A stretch of DNA of 40,721 nt, taken from assembly GCA_014879735.1 (NCBI GenBank), contig JACSRN010000045.1, forward strand, positions 1 to 40,721, given 5' to 3'. The translations under genes were made by a program, and so were the position numbers. This stretch comes from Paracoccaceae bacterium. Its GTDB lineage: Bacteria > Pseudomonadota > Alphaproteobacteria > Rhodobacterales > Rhodobacteraceae. The notes beneath the pieces were generated by a model. That model had not been told where the DNA came from. It worked only from the letters and a program-made list of their open reading frames with translations, and ran no database searches. Positions 16,798 to 25,628 of the stretch are shown here, piece by piece; the first letter of the stretch is position 1; the number at the start of each line of letters is the position of its first letter.

Positions 16798-18393
16798 ATG
16801 AACGGACGTGTGAATCCGAAACGCACCCTTGAAGATCAGGGCATCACCGGCGTCGCCGCCGTCCATTACAACTATCTCGAACCTGCACTTGTCGATGCCG
16901 CGATCGCCCGCGGCGAGGGCCAAATCGGCAAGGGTGGCGCCTTTCTCTGCACGACCGGCCAGTTCACCGGCCGGTCGCCAAAGGACAAGCACGTCGTCCG
17001 CACCCCGTCGGTCGAAAACACGATCTGGTGGGAAAACAATGCCGCCATGTCGCCAGAGAGCTGGGCGCAGCTGAAGGCCGACATGCTGGAGCATGTGAAG
17101 GGCCGCGAGCTTTTCGTCGAAGACCTCTATGCCGGCGCCGACCCCACGCACCGCGTCGACGTGCGGATGGTGACGGAACTGGCCTGGCACGGACTTTTCA
17201 TCCGGCATCTGCTGCGCCGCCCCGCGCGCGAGGAACTGGACACCTTCCTGCCGGAATGGACGATCCTGAACGTACCCTCATTCAAGGCCGACCCGAAACG
17301 GCACGGCAGCCGCAGCGACACGGTGATCGCGCTGAACTTCGACGAGAAGATGGTGCTGATCGGCAACACCGCCTATGCCGGCGAAAACAAGAAATCGGTC
17401 TTCACCATCCTGAACTACCTTCTGCCCGAAAAGGGCGTGATGGCGATGCATTGTTCGGCCAACCACGCGATCGGCAATCCCGACGATACTGCCGTCTTCT
17501 TCGGCCTGTCGGGCACCGGCAAGACCACGCTGTCCGCCGACCCGTCCCGCACGCTGATCGGGGATGACGAACATGGCTGGTCGGACAAGGGCACCTTCAA
17601 CTTCGAAGGCGGCTGCTATGCCAAGACCATCAATCTCTCGCCCGAGGCGGAGCCCGAGATCTACGGCACCACGACGCGCTTTGCGACGGTGATCGAGAAT
17701 ATGGTCTGGAACCCCGAGACCTTCGATCTCGATTTCGCCGACAACAGCCTGACCGATAACATGCGCTGCGCCTATCCGCTGGAATATATCTCCAACGCAT
17801 CAGCCACCGGCCTGGGCGGGTTGCCGAAAAACGTGGTTCTGCTGACCTGCGATGCCTATGGCGTACTGCCGCCGATCGCGCGGCTGACCCCGGCGCAGGC
17901 GATGTATCACTTCCTGTCGGGCTTCACCTCGAAGACCCCCGGGACCGAGCGTGGCGTGGTCGAACCGATCCCCACCTTCTCAACCTGCTTCGGCGCACCC
18001 TTCATGCCGCGCCGGCCCGAGGTCTATGGCAAGCTGCTGCAGCAGAAGATCGCCGAGACCGGCGCTTCGTGCTGGCTGGTGAACACCGGCTGGACCGGCG
18101 GCAAGTACGGCACCGGCAAGCGGATGCCGATCCGCGCCACCCGCGCGCTGCTTTCGGCGGCGCTGAACGGCTCGCTGGCGAAAACCACATTCCGCAAGGA
18201 TCCGAACTTCGGCTTCGAAGTGCCGGTCTCGGTTCCCGGCGTGGAGGATGCCCTCCTGAATCCGCGCGAAACCTGGGCAGACAAGGCCGCCTATGATGCG
18301 CAGGCCAAGGCGCTGGTCGAGATGTTCTCGAAGAACTTCGCGCAATACGTCGCCTATATCGACGACGACGTGAAGGCCGCGGCCATCGGCTGA
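16798..18393 (+). CDS. pckA: Phosphoenolpyruvate carboxykinase (ATP)
   Basis: This first committed enzyme of gluconeogenesis turns oxaloacetate and ATP into phosphoenolpyruvate, CO2 and ADP. The 531-residue protein has FTGRSPKDK (substrate loop), MHCSANHA, the kinase loop [14 protein letters not shown], the metal-binding IGDDEHGW, and the C-terminal [14 protein letters not shown] segment, so it is the ATP-dependent type. Two ATGs are close: 16792 and 16798. I chose 16798 because the AGGA ending at 16790 is then 7 bases away; 16792 adds only two residues. It is divergent from chvI and has its own strong terminator. Confidence 0.97.
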   Translation: MNGRVNPKRTLEDQGITGVAAVHYNYLEPALVDAAIARGEGQIGKGGAFLCTTGQFTGRSPKDKHVVRTPSVENTIWWENNAAMSPESWAQLKADMLEHVKGRELFVEDLYAGADPTHRVDVRMVTELAWHGLFIRHLLRRPAREELDTFLPEWTILNVPSFKADPKRHGSRSDTVIALNFDEKMVLIGNTAYAGENKKSVFTILNYLLPEKGVMAMHCSANHAIGNPDDTAVFFGLSGTGKTTLSADPSRTLIGDDEHGWSDKGTFNFEGGCYAKTINLSPEAEPEIYGTTTRFATVIENMVWNPETFDLDFADNSLTDNMRCAYPLEYISNASATGLGGLPKNVVLLTCDAYGVLPPIARLTPAQAMYHFLSGFTSKTPGTERGVVEPIPTFSTCFGAPFMPRRPEVYGKLLQQKIAETGASCWLVNTGWTGGKYGTGKRMPIRATRALLSAALNGSLAKTTFRKDPNFGFEVPVSVPGVEDALLNPRETWADKAAYDAQAKALVEMFSKNFAQYVAYIDDDVKAAAIG

Positions 18394-18423
18394 ACGGCGG
18401 CAATGACCGGCAATGACATCGAG

Positions 18424-18454
18424 GCGCGCGAACCATCCGGTTCGCGCGCTTTTT
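18424..18454 (+). terminator. Intrinsic terminator of pckA
   Basis: GCGCGCGAACC (18424-18434) pairs fully with GGTTCGCGCGC (18439-18449) around a 4-base loop, then TTTTT (18450-18454). The 11-base perfect stem makes this one of the clearest terminators in the window. It ends just before the stop of the convergent yqaA-like gene. Confidence 0.92.
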
Positions 18455-18455
18455 G

Positions 18456-18911
18456 TCACATTGCCGGACCTGCCGAGGCCTGGCCCCAACCGAAGACCCC
18501 CCAGGCGGCCAGCGCCAGCACGGAGTAACGCACCGTCTTGGCCAGCGCGACCAGCGGCAGGAACAGCATAAAGGGCAGGCGCATCAATCCCGACAGCGCC
18601 ACGATCAGATCGCCGCCGGGCGCCCAGCTCAGAAGCAGGGTCCAGGCCCCCCAACGCGAAAACCACGCCTGCGCCCGGGCCAGCCGTTCGGGCGACACCG
18701 GGAAAAGCCGCGACGACACAAGCGCATCGGCGCCCCGGCCAAGGACATAGGTCACGCAGGCGCCCAGCGTGTTGCCAACAGAGGCGGCAAGCACCAGCCA
18801 GATCGTCTGGCCGCCTGCGGCCAGAAAGCCCAGGAATACCGGCTCGGATTGCATCGGAACCGGCGTTGCGGCCACGAATGCCGCGAGAAATGTCGCAGCA
18901 AGGCCGATCAT
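18456..18911 (-). CDS. YqaA/DedA-like (VTT/SNARE-associated domain) membrane protein
   Basis: The 151-residue integral membrane protein resembles E. coli YqaA: an N-terminal FLAAFVAATPVPMQSEP re-entrant-like segment, GNTLGACVTYVLGR after the second helix, a LLLSWAPGGDLIVALSG loop, and a C-terminal KTVRYSVLALA helix. YqaA belongs to the wider DedA/VTT superfamily; some members move lipid carriers such as undecaprenyl phosphate across the membrane, but the YqaA substrate is not known. Four to five hydrophobic segments are visible. It faces the pckA terminator and has no obvious partner gene. Confidence 0.85.
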   Translation of the reverse strand: MIGLAATFLAAFVAATPVPMQSEPVFLGFLAAGGQTIWLVLAASVGNTLGACVTYVLGRGADALVSSRLFPVSPERLARAQAWFSRWGAWTLLLSWAPGGDLIVALSGLMRLPFMLFLPLVALAKTVRYSVLALAAWGVFGWGQASAGPAM

Positions 18912-18993
18912 GCCGCTGTGGCCGCATGAAAGCGGCCGGATGACCTGTCCGGGTCGCGGACCGGTGGCAGGCCCGGCCCCGGACAGGCTGTCG

Positions 18994-19572
18994 TCACTTC
19001 GACTCGACCGTGGCCAGGTCGTCGCTCTGGATCGGCCGCGGCTCGCGCGGCGGACGGCCGATCACTTCACGCAGCTCGTCCAGCTCGATGAAGTTGTCGG
19101 CCTGGCGGCGCAGTTCGTCGGCGATCATCGGCGGCTGGCTGCGGATGGTCGAGACCACCGACACGCGCACGCCTTGTCGCTGCAGGCTTTCGACCAGCGG
19201 CTTGAAATCGCCGTCACCCGAAAACAGCACCATATGATCCAGCCGCGGCGCCAGTTCCATGGCATCGACCGTCAGCTCGATGTCCATGTTGCCCTTCACC
19301 TTCCGCCGTCCCTGGCTGTCGGTGTATTCCTTGGCCGGCTTCGTGCGCATGGTGAAGCCATTGTAGTGCAGCCAGTCGACCAGCGGGCGGATGGGCGAGT
19401 ATTCCTCGTTTTCCAGCAGCGCCGTGTAGTAGAATGCCCGCAACAGCTTGCCGCGCCGCATGAACTCCATCCGCAAGAGCTTGTAGTCGATGTCGAAGCC
19501 CAATGCCTTCGCAGCGGCATAAAGATTCGATCCATCGATGAACAGCGCAAGCCGTTCGTCCTTGTAAAACAT
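18994..19572 (-). CDS. NYN-domain protein, LabA/DUF88 family
   Basis: The 192-residue protein is a PIN-like NYN domain. It shows ALFIDGSNLYAAAK near the start, GNMDIELTVDAM in the middle and VLFSGDGDFKPLVE towards the C-terminus; the conserved Asp residues in these three blocks form the metal-binding nuclease-type site. Members are thought to act on RNA, but the substrate of the LabA group is not established. The start at 19572 has GAGGGGAA upstream; a longer frame to 19614 is less likely. It is divergent from folK, a neighbourhood I associate with Rhodobacterales. Confidence 0.9.
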   Translation of the reverse strand: MFYKDERLALFIDGSNLYAAAKALGFDIDYKLLRMEFMRRGKLLRAFYYTALLENEEYSPIRPLVDWLHYNGFTMRTKPAKEYTDSQGRRKVKGNMDIELTVDAMELAPRLDHMVLFSGDGDFKPLVESLQRQGVRVSVVSTIRSQPPMIADELRRQADNFIELDELREVIGRPPREPRPIQSDDLATVESK

Positions 19573-19626
19573 CTGTGTTCCCCTCGAAAGTGTGCTCCTC
19601 GAAAGCATCGCCACAATTCACGCAAG

Positions 19627-19639
19627 ACTAGGCGCTAGT
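19627..19639. promoter_or_regulatory. Palindrome between the NYN gene and folK
   Basis: ACTAG (19627-19631) and CTAGT (19635-19639) are perfect inverted arms around GCG, centred about 60 bases from the NYN start and 77 from folK. Wider arms TTCAC (19617-19621) and GTGAA (19638-19642) enclose it. CTAG is rare in most bacterial DNA, so two copies in 13 bases stand out. It could be an operator for one or both genes. Confidence 0.35.
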
Positions 19640-19709
19640 GAAGAAATCCATCATAGGAACAGGCCGTCGATAATGGCGGAGCCCGGAGTCGACAAGAAGA
19701 CTATATGGC

Positions 19710-20300
19710 ATGAGTTACCATAATCCCAACATCCCCGGATCATTTCTTCTTGCACTGGGCGCGAACCTGCCGTTCGGAGCGATGCTTCCGAATCAGACCT
19801 TGCAGGCCGCGCTCGATGTGCTGGAGCGCGAGGAAGCGTTCAGAATCAAATCGGTTAGCCGTTTCTGGCGGACACCGGCCTTCCCTGCGGGGGCCGGGCC
19901 GGACTTCGTGAATGCGGCCGCCCTGGTCAGCGTTCCACAACCAGTTGACGTAGCGTCAATTCTTGCCGCGCTGCACCGGGTCGAGGCCCGCTTCGGACGC
20001 GAGAGGCGGCAGCGCTGGGGCGGACGGACGCTGGATCTCGATCTGCTCGCAGCCGGTGATTCGGTCCTGCCGGATTCCGCCACCCAGGACCGTTGGCGCG
20101 CGCTGCCCCCCGACCGGCAGGCGGTCGAGGTGCCGGACCGGCCGATCCTGCCCCACCCCCGGCTTGCCGATCGCGCCTTCGTTCTGGTACCCTTGGCCGA
20201 AGTGGCGCCCGGCTGGCGCCATCCCCGCACCGGGTTGACGGTGCACGAGATGCTGGAAGCGCTGCCCGCCCGGGATCGCGATGCGGTGATCCCGCTCTGA
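19710..20300 (+). CDS. folK: 2-amino-4-hydroxy-6-hydroxymethyldihydropteridine pyrophosphokinase
   Basis: HPPK moves pyrophosphate from ATP to 6-hydroxymethyl-7,8-dihydropterin in folate synthesis. The 196-residue protein has LALGANLP near 16-23, FWRTPAFPAGAGPDFVNAA, RRQRWGGRTLDLDLL carrying the metal-binding DLD, and LPHPRLADRAFVLVPL. It is longer than E. coli HPPK (159) through an insert after the DLDLL block. It is stand-alone, with no FolB or FolP domain attached. The ribosome site is weak. The folate gene folC is also cut off at the far end of this window, but they are not linked. Confidence 0.95.
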   Translation: MSYHNPNIPGSFLLALGANLPFGAMLPNQTLQAALDVLEREEAFRIKSVSRFWRTPAFPAGAGPDFVNAAALVSVPQPVDVASILAALHRVEARFGRERRQRWGGRTLDLDLLAAGDSVLPDSATQDRWRALPPDRQAVEVPDRPILPHPRLADRAFVLVPLAEVAPGWRHPRTGLTVHEMLEALPARDRDAVIPL

Positions 20301-20317
20301 TGTGCCGGATTTCCGCC

Positions 20318-20346
20318 TTGTCAAGCGGGAACATCCGGCTTAGATA
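20318..20346 (+). promoter_or_regulatory. Candidate promoter for rpoZ-rsh, overlapping a stem-loop
   Basis: TTGTCA (20318-20323) and TAGATA (20341-20346) are spaced by exactly 17 bases, a good sigma-70 match, and the start of rpoZ is 55 bases downstream. The same stretch can fold: GCCGGAT (20304-20310) pairs with ATCCGGC (20333-20339), and TTCCGC with GCGGGAA inside it. That hairpin lies just after folK and could also end folK transcription, though no T-run follows. Confidence 0.55.
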
Positions 20347-20400
20347 GCGGACTTCCGTGAGCTTATCTCGTAGAGCTTACCCCATAGGTGGAGTGCCCCC

Positions 20401-20754
20401 ATGGCCCGCGTGACGGTCGAAGACTGCGTTGACAAGGTTCCGAACCGCTTCGAATTGGTGATGCTGGCAGCACACCGCGCCCGCGAGATCGCGGCGGGAT
20501 CGCCCGTGACGATCGAGCGCGACAACGACAAGAACCCCGTCGTCGCCCTGCGCGAGATTGCGGACGAGACCCAGGTCGCCGGTGTCCTGCGCGAGCGGAT
20601 GATCGAAAGCTACCAGACCCAGATCGAGGTCGACGAGCCGGAGGAAGACCAGATGGCGCTTCTGATGGCCGGCGAGATCGACCGGCCGGTGCAGGACGAC
20701 ATGTCGGAAGAAAAACTGTTGCGGGCACTGATGGAAGCGCAGGGCGAGCACTGA
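20401..20754 (+). CDS. rpoZ: RNA polymerase omega subunit
   Basis: Omega helps assemble RNA polymerase by clamping beta-prime and forms part of one ppGpp site in proteobacteria. The 117-residue protein starts [20 protein letters not shown] and has [11 protein letters not shown] and [10 protein letters not shown], the omega signature. The acidic C-terminal extension (about 65-117) is longer than in E. coli (91 residues) and typical of alphaproteobacteria. It lies 21 bases before rsh, the classical rpoZ-spoT/rsh pairing. Confidence 0.97.
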   Translation: MARVTVEDCVDKVPNRFELVMLAAHRAREIAAGSPVTIERDNDKNPVVALREIADETQVAGVLRERMIESYQTQIEVDEPEEDQMALLMAGEIDRPVQDDMSEEKLLRALMEAQGEH

Positions 20755-20775
20755 GGCCCCTGCCCTGCGAGCGGT

Positions 20776-22899
20776 ATGGCGATGATCGACGTTGAAGACC
20801 TCATCGCCCTCGTCCGCAACTACAACCCGCGGTGCAATGCCGATCTGATCCGCCGGGCCTATGCCTACGGGATGAAGATGCATGACGGCCAGACCCGCAA
20901 GTCGGGCGAGCCCTATTTCACGCATCCCGTTGCCGTGGCCGCGATCCTGACCGAGATGCGGCTGGACGATGCCACGATCGTTACCGCGCTGCTGCATGAT
21001 ACGATCGAGGACACCCGGTCGACCTATGCCGACATCGCCCGGGAGTTCAGCCCCGAAGTGGCCGAACTGGTCGATGGGGTCACGAAACTGACCAACCTGC
21101 AGCTGTCCAGCACCCAGAATCAGCAGGCCGAAAACTTCCGCAAGCTGTTCATGGCCATGTCGCGCGACCTGCGGGTGATCCTGGTCAAGCTGGCAGACCG
21201 TCTGCACAACATGCGGACGATCAAGTCGATGAACCCCGACAAGCAGGGTCAGAAAGCGCGCGAGACGATGGAGATCTATGCGCCGCTGGCCGGGCGCATG
21301 GGCATGCAGTGGATGCGCGAGGAGCTGGAAGATCTGGCCTTCCGCGTCCTGAACCCCGAGGCGCGCAACTCGATCATCCGCCGTTTCATCACGCTGCAAC
21401 GCGAAACCGGCGATGTCGTCCACAAGATCACCGCCGACATCCGCAGCGAACTCGACCGGGCAGGCATCGACGCCGACGTCTATGGCCGCGCGAAAAAGCC
21501 CTATTCGGTCTGGCGCAAGATGCAGGAAAAGGATCTCGCCTTCTCCAGCCTGTCCGACATCTACGGCTTCCGCGTCATCTGCGCCTCAGTGGCCGACTGC
21601 TACCGCATCCTGGGCGTGATCCACCAGCGCTGGCGCGCGGTTCCCGGGCGGTTCAAGGACTACATCAGCCAGCCCAAGAACAACGGCTACCGCTCGATCC
21701 ACACCACCGTCTCCGGTCGCGACGGCAAACGCGTCGAGGTGCAGATCCGCACCCGCGAGATGCACGAGGTGGCCGAATCGGGCGTTGCCGCGCATTGGTC
21801 CTATCGCGAGGGCGTGCGCGGCCGGAACCCCTTTGCCATCGATCCTGCAAGGTGGATCGCGCAGTTGACCGAGCGTCTGGACGAAACCGACCACGACGAG
21901 TTTCTCGAAAATGTCAAACTCGAGATGTATTCCGATCAGGTCTTCTGCTTCACGCCCAAGGGGGACGTGGTACAGTTGCCGAGAGGAGCGACGCCGCTGG
22001 ATTTCGCCTATGCCATCCACACCCGCATCGGGAATTCGACGGTTTCCGCCAAGATCGACGGAATCCGCGTACCATTGTGGACCCGGCTGAGGAACGGCCA
22101 GTCGGTCGAGATCATCACCGCCGAAGGCCAGCGTCCGCAGGCCAGCTGGATCGAGTTGGTGACGACCGGCCGTGCCAAGGCCGCGATCCGCCGGTCGCTG
22201 CGCGAGGAAGACCGCGGGCGCTTCGTCAAGCTGGGGCAGGAACTGGCGCGGGCCGCCTTCGACCATGCCGGCAAGAAGGCCACCGACAAGGCGCTGCGCA
22301 CCGCGGCCAAGATGCTGGGCTGCGCCGACGAACAGGATCTGCTGGCCCGGCTGGGCAGCGCCGAGATTGCCGCGCGCAAGGTGGTCGAGACGCTGTATCC
22401 CGAACTCTTCCTCGGCACACCCGAGGAGGTGGACGAGAGGTTGCCCGTCCTCGGCCTGGCCGACGACCGGCTTTTCCGCCGCGCGCCCTGCTGCCAGCCG
22501 CTACCGGGCGAGCGGATCGTGGGCATTACCTATCGCGGCAAGGGCGTGGTGGCCCATGCCATCGATTGCCCCGCTCTGGCCGAGTTCGAAAGCCAGACCG
22601 ACCGCTGGGTCGACCTGAAGTGGAAGGCAGGCCGGCATGCGCCGGTCAACACCGTCTCGCTGGAAATGACGATCTCGAACGATGCCGGCGTGCTCGGGCG
22701 GATTTGCACGTTGATCGGCGAGCAGAAGGCCAATATCTCGGACCTGCGGTTCATCGACCGGAAGCCGGATTTCTTCCGGCTGATCGTCGAAACCGATCTT
22801 CGCGATGTCGAACATCTTCACATGTTGATGACGGCGCTTGAAGCCGACACCGACGTGGCGCAGATCGGCAGATACCGCGACTTGACACGCAAGCCCTAG
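20776..22899 (+). CDS. rsh: Bifunctional (p)ppGpp synthetase/hydrolase
   Basis: Rsh makes and destroys the alarmone (p)ppGpp. The 707-residue protein has an HD hydrolase domain with intact metal residues (His50, His74-Asp75, Asp141 in KLADRLHNMRT), and a synthetase domain with SDIYGFRVI (Asp261), NNGYRSIHTTV and EVQIRTREMH (Glu321, Gln323). A TGS domain (about 388-450), a CC/zinc-finger-like segment with PCCQPLPGE, and a C-terminal ACT domain (about 635-707) follow. Both active sites look complete, so it should be bifunctional, the usual single long enzyme of alphaproteobacteria. The start could also be the ATG two codons on; the ribosome site is weak for both. Confidence 0.96.
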   Translation: MAMIDVEDLIALVRNYNPRCNADLIRRAYAYGMKMHDGQTRKSGEPYFTHPVAVAAILTEMRLDDATIVTALLHDTIEDTRSTYADIAREFSPEVAELVDGVTKLTNLQLSSTQNQQAENFRKLFMAMSRDLRVILVKLADRLHNMRTIKSMNPDKQGQKARETMEIYAPLAGRMGMQWMREELEDLAFRVLNPEARNSIIRRFITLQRETGDVVHKITADIRSELDRAGIDADVYGRAKKPYSVWRKMQEKDLAFSSLSDIYGFRVICASVADCYRILGVIHQRWRAVPGRFKDYISQPKNNGYRSIHTTVSGRDGKRVEVQIRTREMHEVAESGVAAHWSYREGVRGRNPFAIDPARWIAQLTERLDETDHDEFLENVKLEMYSDQVFCFTPKGDVVQLPRGATPLDFAYAIHTRIGNSTVSAKIDGIRVPLWTRLRNGQSVEIITAEGQRPQASWIELVTTGRAKAAIRRSLREEDRGRFVKLGQELARAAFDHAGKKATDKALRTAAKMLGCADEQDLLARLGSAEIAARKVVETLYPELFLGTPEEVDERLPVLGLADDRLFRRAPCCQPLPGERIVGITYRGKGVVAHAIDCPALAEFESQTDRWVDLKWKAGRHAPVNTVSLEMTISNDAGVLGRICTLIGEQKANISDLRFIDRKPDFFRLIVETDLRDVEHLHMLMTALEADTDVAQIGRYRDLTRKP

Positions 22900-22938
22900 G
22901 CGGGCCAGTGCCGCCGGGCAAGCTGGGGAAGGACGATC

Positions 22939-23655
22939 TTGGTCTTCAAGCGCAGAGAACCGCTCAGATGGGGCCCGTGGCTGCGCGAGCAGATTTATCC
23001 GCGCGCAGGCCTCAAGCGTTCGACACGCTATATCCTGCACCGGATGAAGCGGCTGCCCGACCAGCCCCATCGCGTGGCGCGCGGCGTCTTTGCGGGTTCC
23101 CTCATCGGTTTCCTGCCGCTGCCGGGGCTGCAGTTCGTCGGCGCCTGGATCGCGGCGCGGCTGGTGCAGGGCAACCTGCTTGCCGCGCTACTGGCAACGT
23201 TCAACACCAACCCGATCACGACGCCCTTCTTCGCGGTTCTGGCGATGACGCTGGGCCACTGGATGCTGGGCATCGACAAGCCGCTGAACGCCGAATACAT
23301 CGGCCGTGCCTTCGTCGATGCCGGCCATGACCTGTGGTACAATTTCATGGCGCTGTTCGGCCCCGAGCATACGCGCTGGGACGGGCTGATCAATTTCTGG
23401 CACGAGATCTACCTGCCCTATTTCATCGGCGCGCTGGGTCCGGGGATCATCCTGTCAGCCATCGGCTACTACATCACCATCCCGCTGGTCACGGCCTATC
23501 AGAAGGCGCGCGCCGCCAAGGCCAAGGAGCGGGCGGAACGCCGGGGCAAGCTGCGGGCCATGGTGCAGGGTGCTGCCGGCCGGGTGAAGTCGCGGCGCGA
23601 CAGCGGCACGGAAATCGTCGCCGGCACTGATGACGACAGCCCGCGTTCGCCCTAA
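22939..23655 (+). CDS. DUF2062-domain membrane protein
   Basis: The 238-residue protein has the DUF2062 block: RLPDQPHRVARGVFAGSLIG followed by hydrophobic stretches (about 52-75, 88-110 and 160-185) and NTNPITTPFFA, the family hallmark. The C-terminal 40 residues are highly charged. Function is unknown; some relatives are fused to glycosyltransferases, which hints at envelope work. The start is a TTG at 22939 with AAGGA about 7 bases before it, and it gives the expected N-terminus (VFKRRE). It lies 39 bases after rsh and 45 before pdxJ, so it is probably in the same transcript. Confidence 0.85.
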   Translation: MVFKRREPLRWGPWLREQIYPRAGLKRSTRYILHRMKRLPDQPHRVARGVFAGSLIGFLPLPGLQFVGAWIAARLVQGNLLAALLATFNTNPITTPFFAVLAMTLGHWMLGIDKPLNAEYIGRAFVDAGHDLWYNFMALFGPEHTRWDGLINFWHEIYLPYFIGALGPGIILSAIGYYITIPLVTAYQKARAAKAKERAERRGKLRAMVQGAAGRVKSRRDSGTEIVAGTDDDSPRSP

Positions 23656-23700
23656 TGTCGGCGAACCCGGCACCTTCCGGGCGCGGAACAGGAGAGGCAG

Positions 23701-24453
23701 ATGACGTATAGGGGCAAGCTGCGGCTGGGGGTCAATATCGACCATGTGGCAACGGTGCGGAATGCCCGTGGTTCGGCCTGGCCCGATCCGTTGCGCGCCG
23801 CCATCCTGGCCGAGGCTTCGGGCGCCGACGGGATCACTGCACATCTGCGGGAAGACCGCCGCCACATCCGCGATGCCGACATGGAGGCGCTGCGGGCCGG
23901 CATCGGCATCCCGCTGAACTTCGAATGCGCGGCAACCGAGGAAATGCAATCCATCGTGCTGCGCCTGCTGCCGCATGCCTGCTGCCTGGTTCCCGAACGG
24001 CGCGAGGAGCGCACGACCGAGGGCGGGCTTGACGTCGCGGGCGATGAGGCCCGGCTCCGGGCTTTCGTTGCGCCGCTGCGCGAGGCGGGCATCCGCGTGT
24101 CGATGTTCATCGGCCACGACCCGCGCCAGATCGAGGCCTCGGCCCGGATCGGCGCGGCGGTGGTCGAACTGCATACGGGCCATTACTCCGATCTGCATGC
24201 CGAAGGGCAGCAGGGCGAGGCCGAAGCCGAACTCACCGCGCTGGCACGGGGCGCGGCGCGGGCCGCGGCCCTGGGGCTGGAGGTGCATGCAGGCCATGGG
24301 CTGACCTATGAGAATGTCGAACCCGTCGCGGCGATTCCCGAGCTCATGGAGCTGAACATCGGCCATTTCCTGATCGGCGAGGCCATTTTCCGCGGCCTTG
24401 GTCCTGCCATCGAGGAAATGCGCCGGCGCATGGATGTGGCGCGCGGGTCATAA
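23701..24453 (+). CDS. pdxJ: Pyridoxine 5'-phosphate synthase
   Basis: PdxJ closes the pyridoxine ring from 1-deoxyxylulose 5-phosphate and 3-amino-2-oxopropyl phosphate in the DXP-dependent vitamin B6 route. The 250-residue TIM-barrel has [23 protein letters not shown] with catalytic His48, NFECA with Glu75, and AGHGLTYEN with His199, matching E. coli His45, Glu72 and His193. GGAGAGGCAG lies just before the ATG. Length is normal. In related genomes pdxJ leads directly into acpS-lepB-rnc-era; here an HdeD-like gene stands between. Confidence 0.97.
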   Translation: MTYRGKLRLGVNIDHVATVRNARGSAWPDPLRAAILAEASGADGITAHLREDRRHIRDADMEALRAGIGIPLNFECAATEEMQSIVLRLLPHACCLVPERREERTTEGGLDVAGDEARLRAFVAPLREAGIRVSMFIGHDPRQIEASARIGAAVVELHTGHYSDLHAEGQQGEAEAELTALARGAARAAALGLEVHAGHGLTYENVEPVAAIPELMELNIGHFLIGEAIFRGLGPAIEEMRRRMDVARGS

Positions 24454-24502
24454 CCGTCGCGGTTCGGGCAGCATCCGACATCGTCGCATCACAAAATGCC
24501 TG

Positions 24503-24525
24503 TTGACGGCTTCACGGCGCCGTGA
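24503..24525 (+). promoter_or_regulatory. TTGACG with a 14-base perfect palindrome before the hdeD-like gene
   Basis: TTGACG (24503-24508) looks like a -35 box. Four bases on, TCACGGCGCCGTGA (24512-24525) is a perfect palindrome that falls inside the expected spacer. The -10 candidate (TCGACT, 24526-24531) is poor. A repressor or activator dimer binding between the promoter elements would fit. It lies about 42 bases before the hdeD-like start. Confidence 0.45.
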
Positions 24526-24566
24526 TCGACTTCAGCGGCAAATTGCGGCACCCATGGAGCACCCGA

Positions 24567-25088
24567 ATGCGCAACAAGACACTTCTCGTCATTCTGGGGG
24601 TGATCTCGATCATCGCCGGGTTCTTTGCGATCCTGAATCCGCTGGCCGGATCGATCGCGGCGACGCTGATCGCCGGCTGGGCCTTTCTGATCATCGGTGT
24701 CATCGAGATCGTCGCTGTCTTCCAGGAAACCACCTGGGGCAGCCGTATCTGGGCGCTGATCCTTGGCCTTCTCGGCATCCTCGCCGGTATCAGCCTGCTG
24801 GCCGACCCGCTGGGCGGCGTGGTCAGCCTGACCTATGTCCTGGCGATCCTCTTCCTCGTCTCCGGCGTGTTCAAGCTGATCGCCGGTTTCGGCCTGCCCT
24901 CGGGCAACGGCAAATGGCTGGTCATCCTGTCGGGCGCGCTTTCGCTGCTGCTGGGCATCCTGATCCTGTCGTACTTCTCTACCGCAGCAGTGGCGACGCT
25001 GGGCATCCTGCTGGGTGTCCAGCTGATCTCGGATGGTGCCTCGATGCTCGGCCTGGCCTATGCCGAGCGGCAGAGCGCCAAGATGTGA
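24567..25088 (+). CDS. HdeD-family (DUF308) membrane protein
   Basis: The 173-residue protein is almost wholly hydrophobic, with about six transmembrane helices and the internal repeat pattern of HdeD/DUF308 proteins ([33 protein letters not shown]). In E. coli HdeD supports acid resistance at high cell density; the mechanism is unknown. The ATG at 24567 has GGAG 7 bases upstream and is preferred over an in-frame ATG at 24522, which would add a non-hydrophobic tail. It appears inserted between pdxJ and acpS with its own palindrome-bearing upstream region, suggesting independent control. Confidence 0.87.
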   Translation: MRNKTLLVILGVISIIAGFFAILNPLAGSIAATLIAGWAFLIIGVIEIVAVFQETTWGSRIWALILGLLGILAGISLLADPLGGVVSLTYVLAILFLVSGVFKLIAGFGLPSGNGKWLVILSGALSLLLGILILSYFSTAAVATLGILLGVQLISDGASMLGLAYAERQSAKM

Positions 25089-25095
25089 TAGCTGG

Positions 25096-25115
25096 GGGCC
25101 GCGTCCGCGCGGCCC
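25096..25115 (+). other. GC-rich stem-loop between the hdeD-like gene and acpS
   Basis: GGGCCGCG (25096-25103) pairs perfectly with CGCGGCCC (25108-25115) around TCCG. No T-run follows, so it is a weak terminator candidate at best; it may only protect mRNA ends or be a Rho-independent pause site. Confidence 0.35.
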
Positions 25116-25137
25116 TCACCTGCCGGGGAGCGCGATC

Positions 25138-25548
25138 ATGATCCTCGGCATCGGCACCGACCTCGCCAATATCGAGCGAATCGAAGCCACCCTCGCCCGC
25201 TTTGGCGACCGTTTCCGCAACCGGATCTTTACCCCCGCCGAACAGCGCCGGGCCGAAGCCCGCCAGCAGGTTGCCGCCACCTATGCCAAGCGCTGGGCGG
25301 CCAAGGAGGCCTGCTCCAAGGCGTTGGGCACCGGGCTGCGCATGGGCATCGCCTGGAAGGACATGGCTGTCACCAATCTGCGTTCGGGCCAACCGGTGAT
25401 GACCGTCACCGGCTGGGCGGCCCAACGCCTGGCCAGCATGACGCCCGCCGGCCACGAGGCCGTGATCCATGTCACGCTGACCGACGATCACCCCTGGGCG
25501 CAGGCCTTCGTGGTGATCGAGGCCCGTCCGCTGAGCGGGCCGCCCTGA
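25138..25548 (+). CDS. acpS: Holo-[acyl-carrier-protein] synthase
   Basis: AcpS attaches 4'-phosphopantetheine from CoA to acyl carrier protein. The 136-residue protein has the two family motifs: [13 protein letters not shown], with metal ligand Asp8, and [15 protein letters not shown], with Glu57. The start at 25138 gives the conserved MILGIGTD; a longer frame runs back into the previous gene. GGGGAG lies about 8 bases upstream. Next downstream is lepB after 80 bases. Confidence 0.96.
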   Translation: MILGIGTDLANIERIEATLARFGDRFRNRIFTPAEQRRAEARQQVAATYAKRWAAKEACSKALGTGLRMGIAWKDMAVTNLRSGQPVMTVTGWAAQRLASMTPAGHEAVIHVTLTDDHPWAQAFVVIEARPLSGPP

Positions 25549-25628
25549 CCCTTGGCGGCCGCGGCGGCTTGACACGGGGCTGCCCCGCGCGCAATGAGCG
25601 GCCCGCGGAACCCCCAAGGAAACGAACC

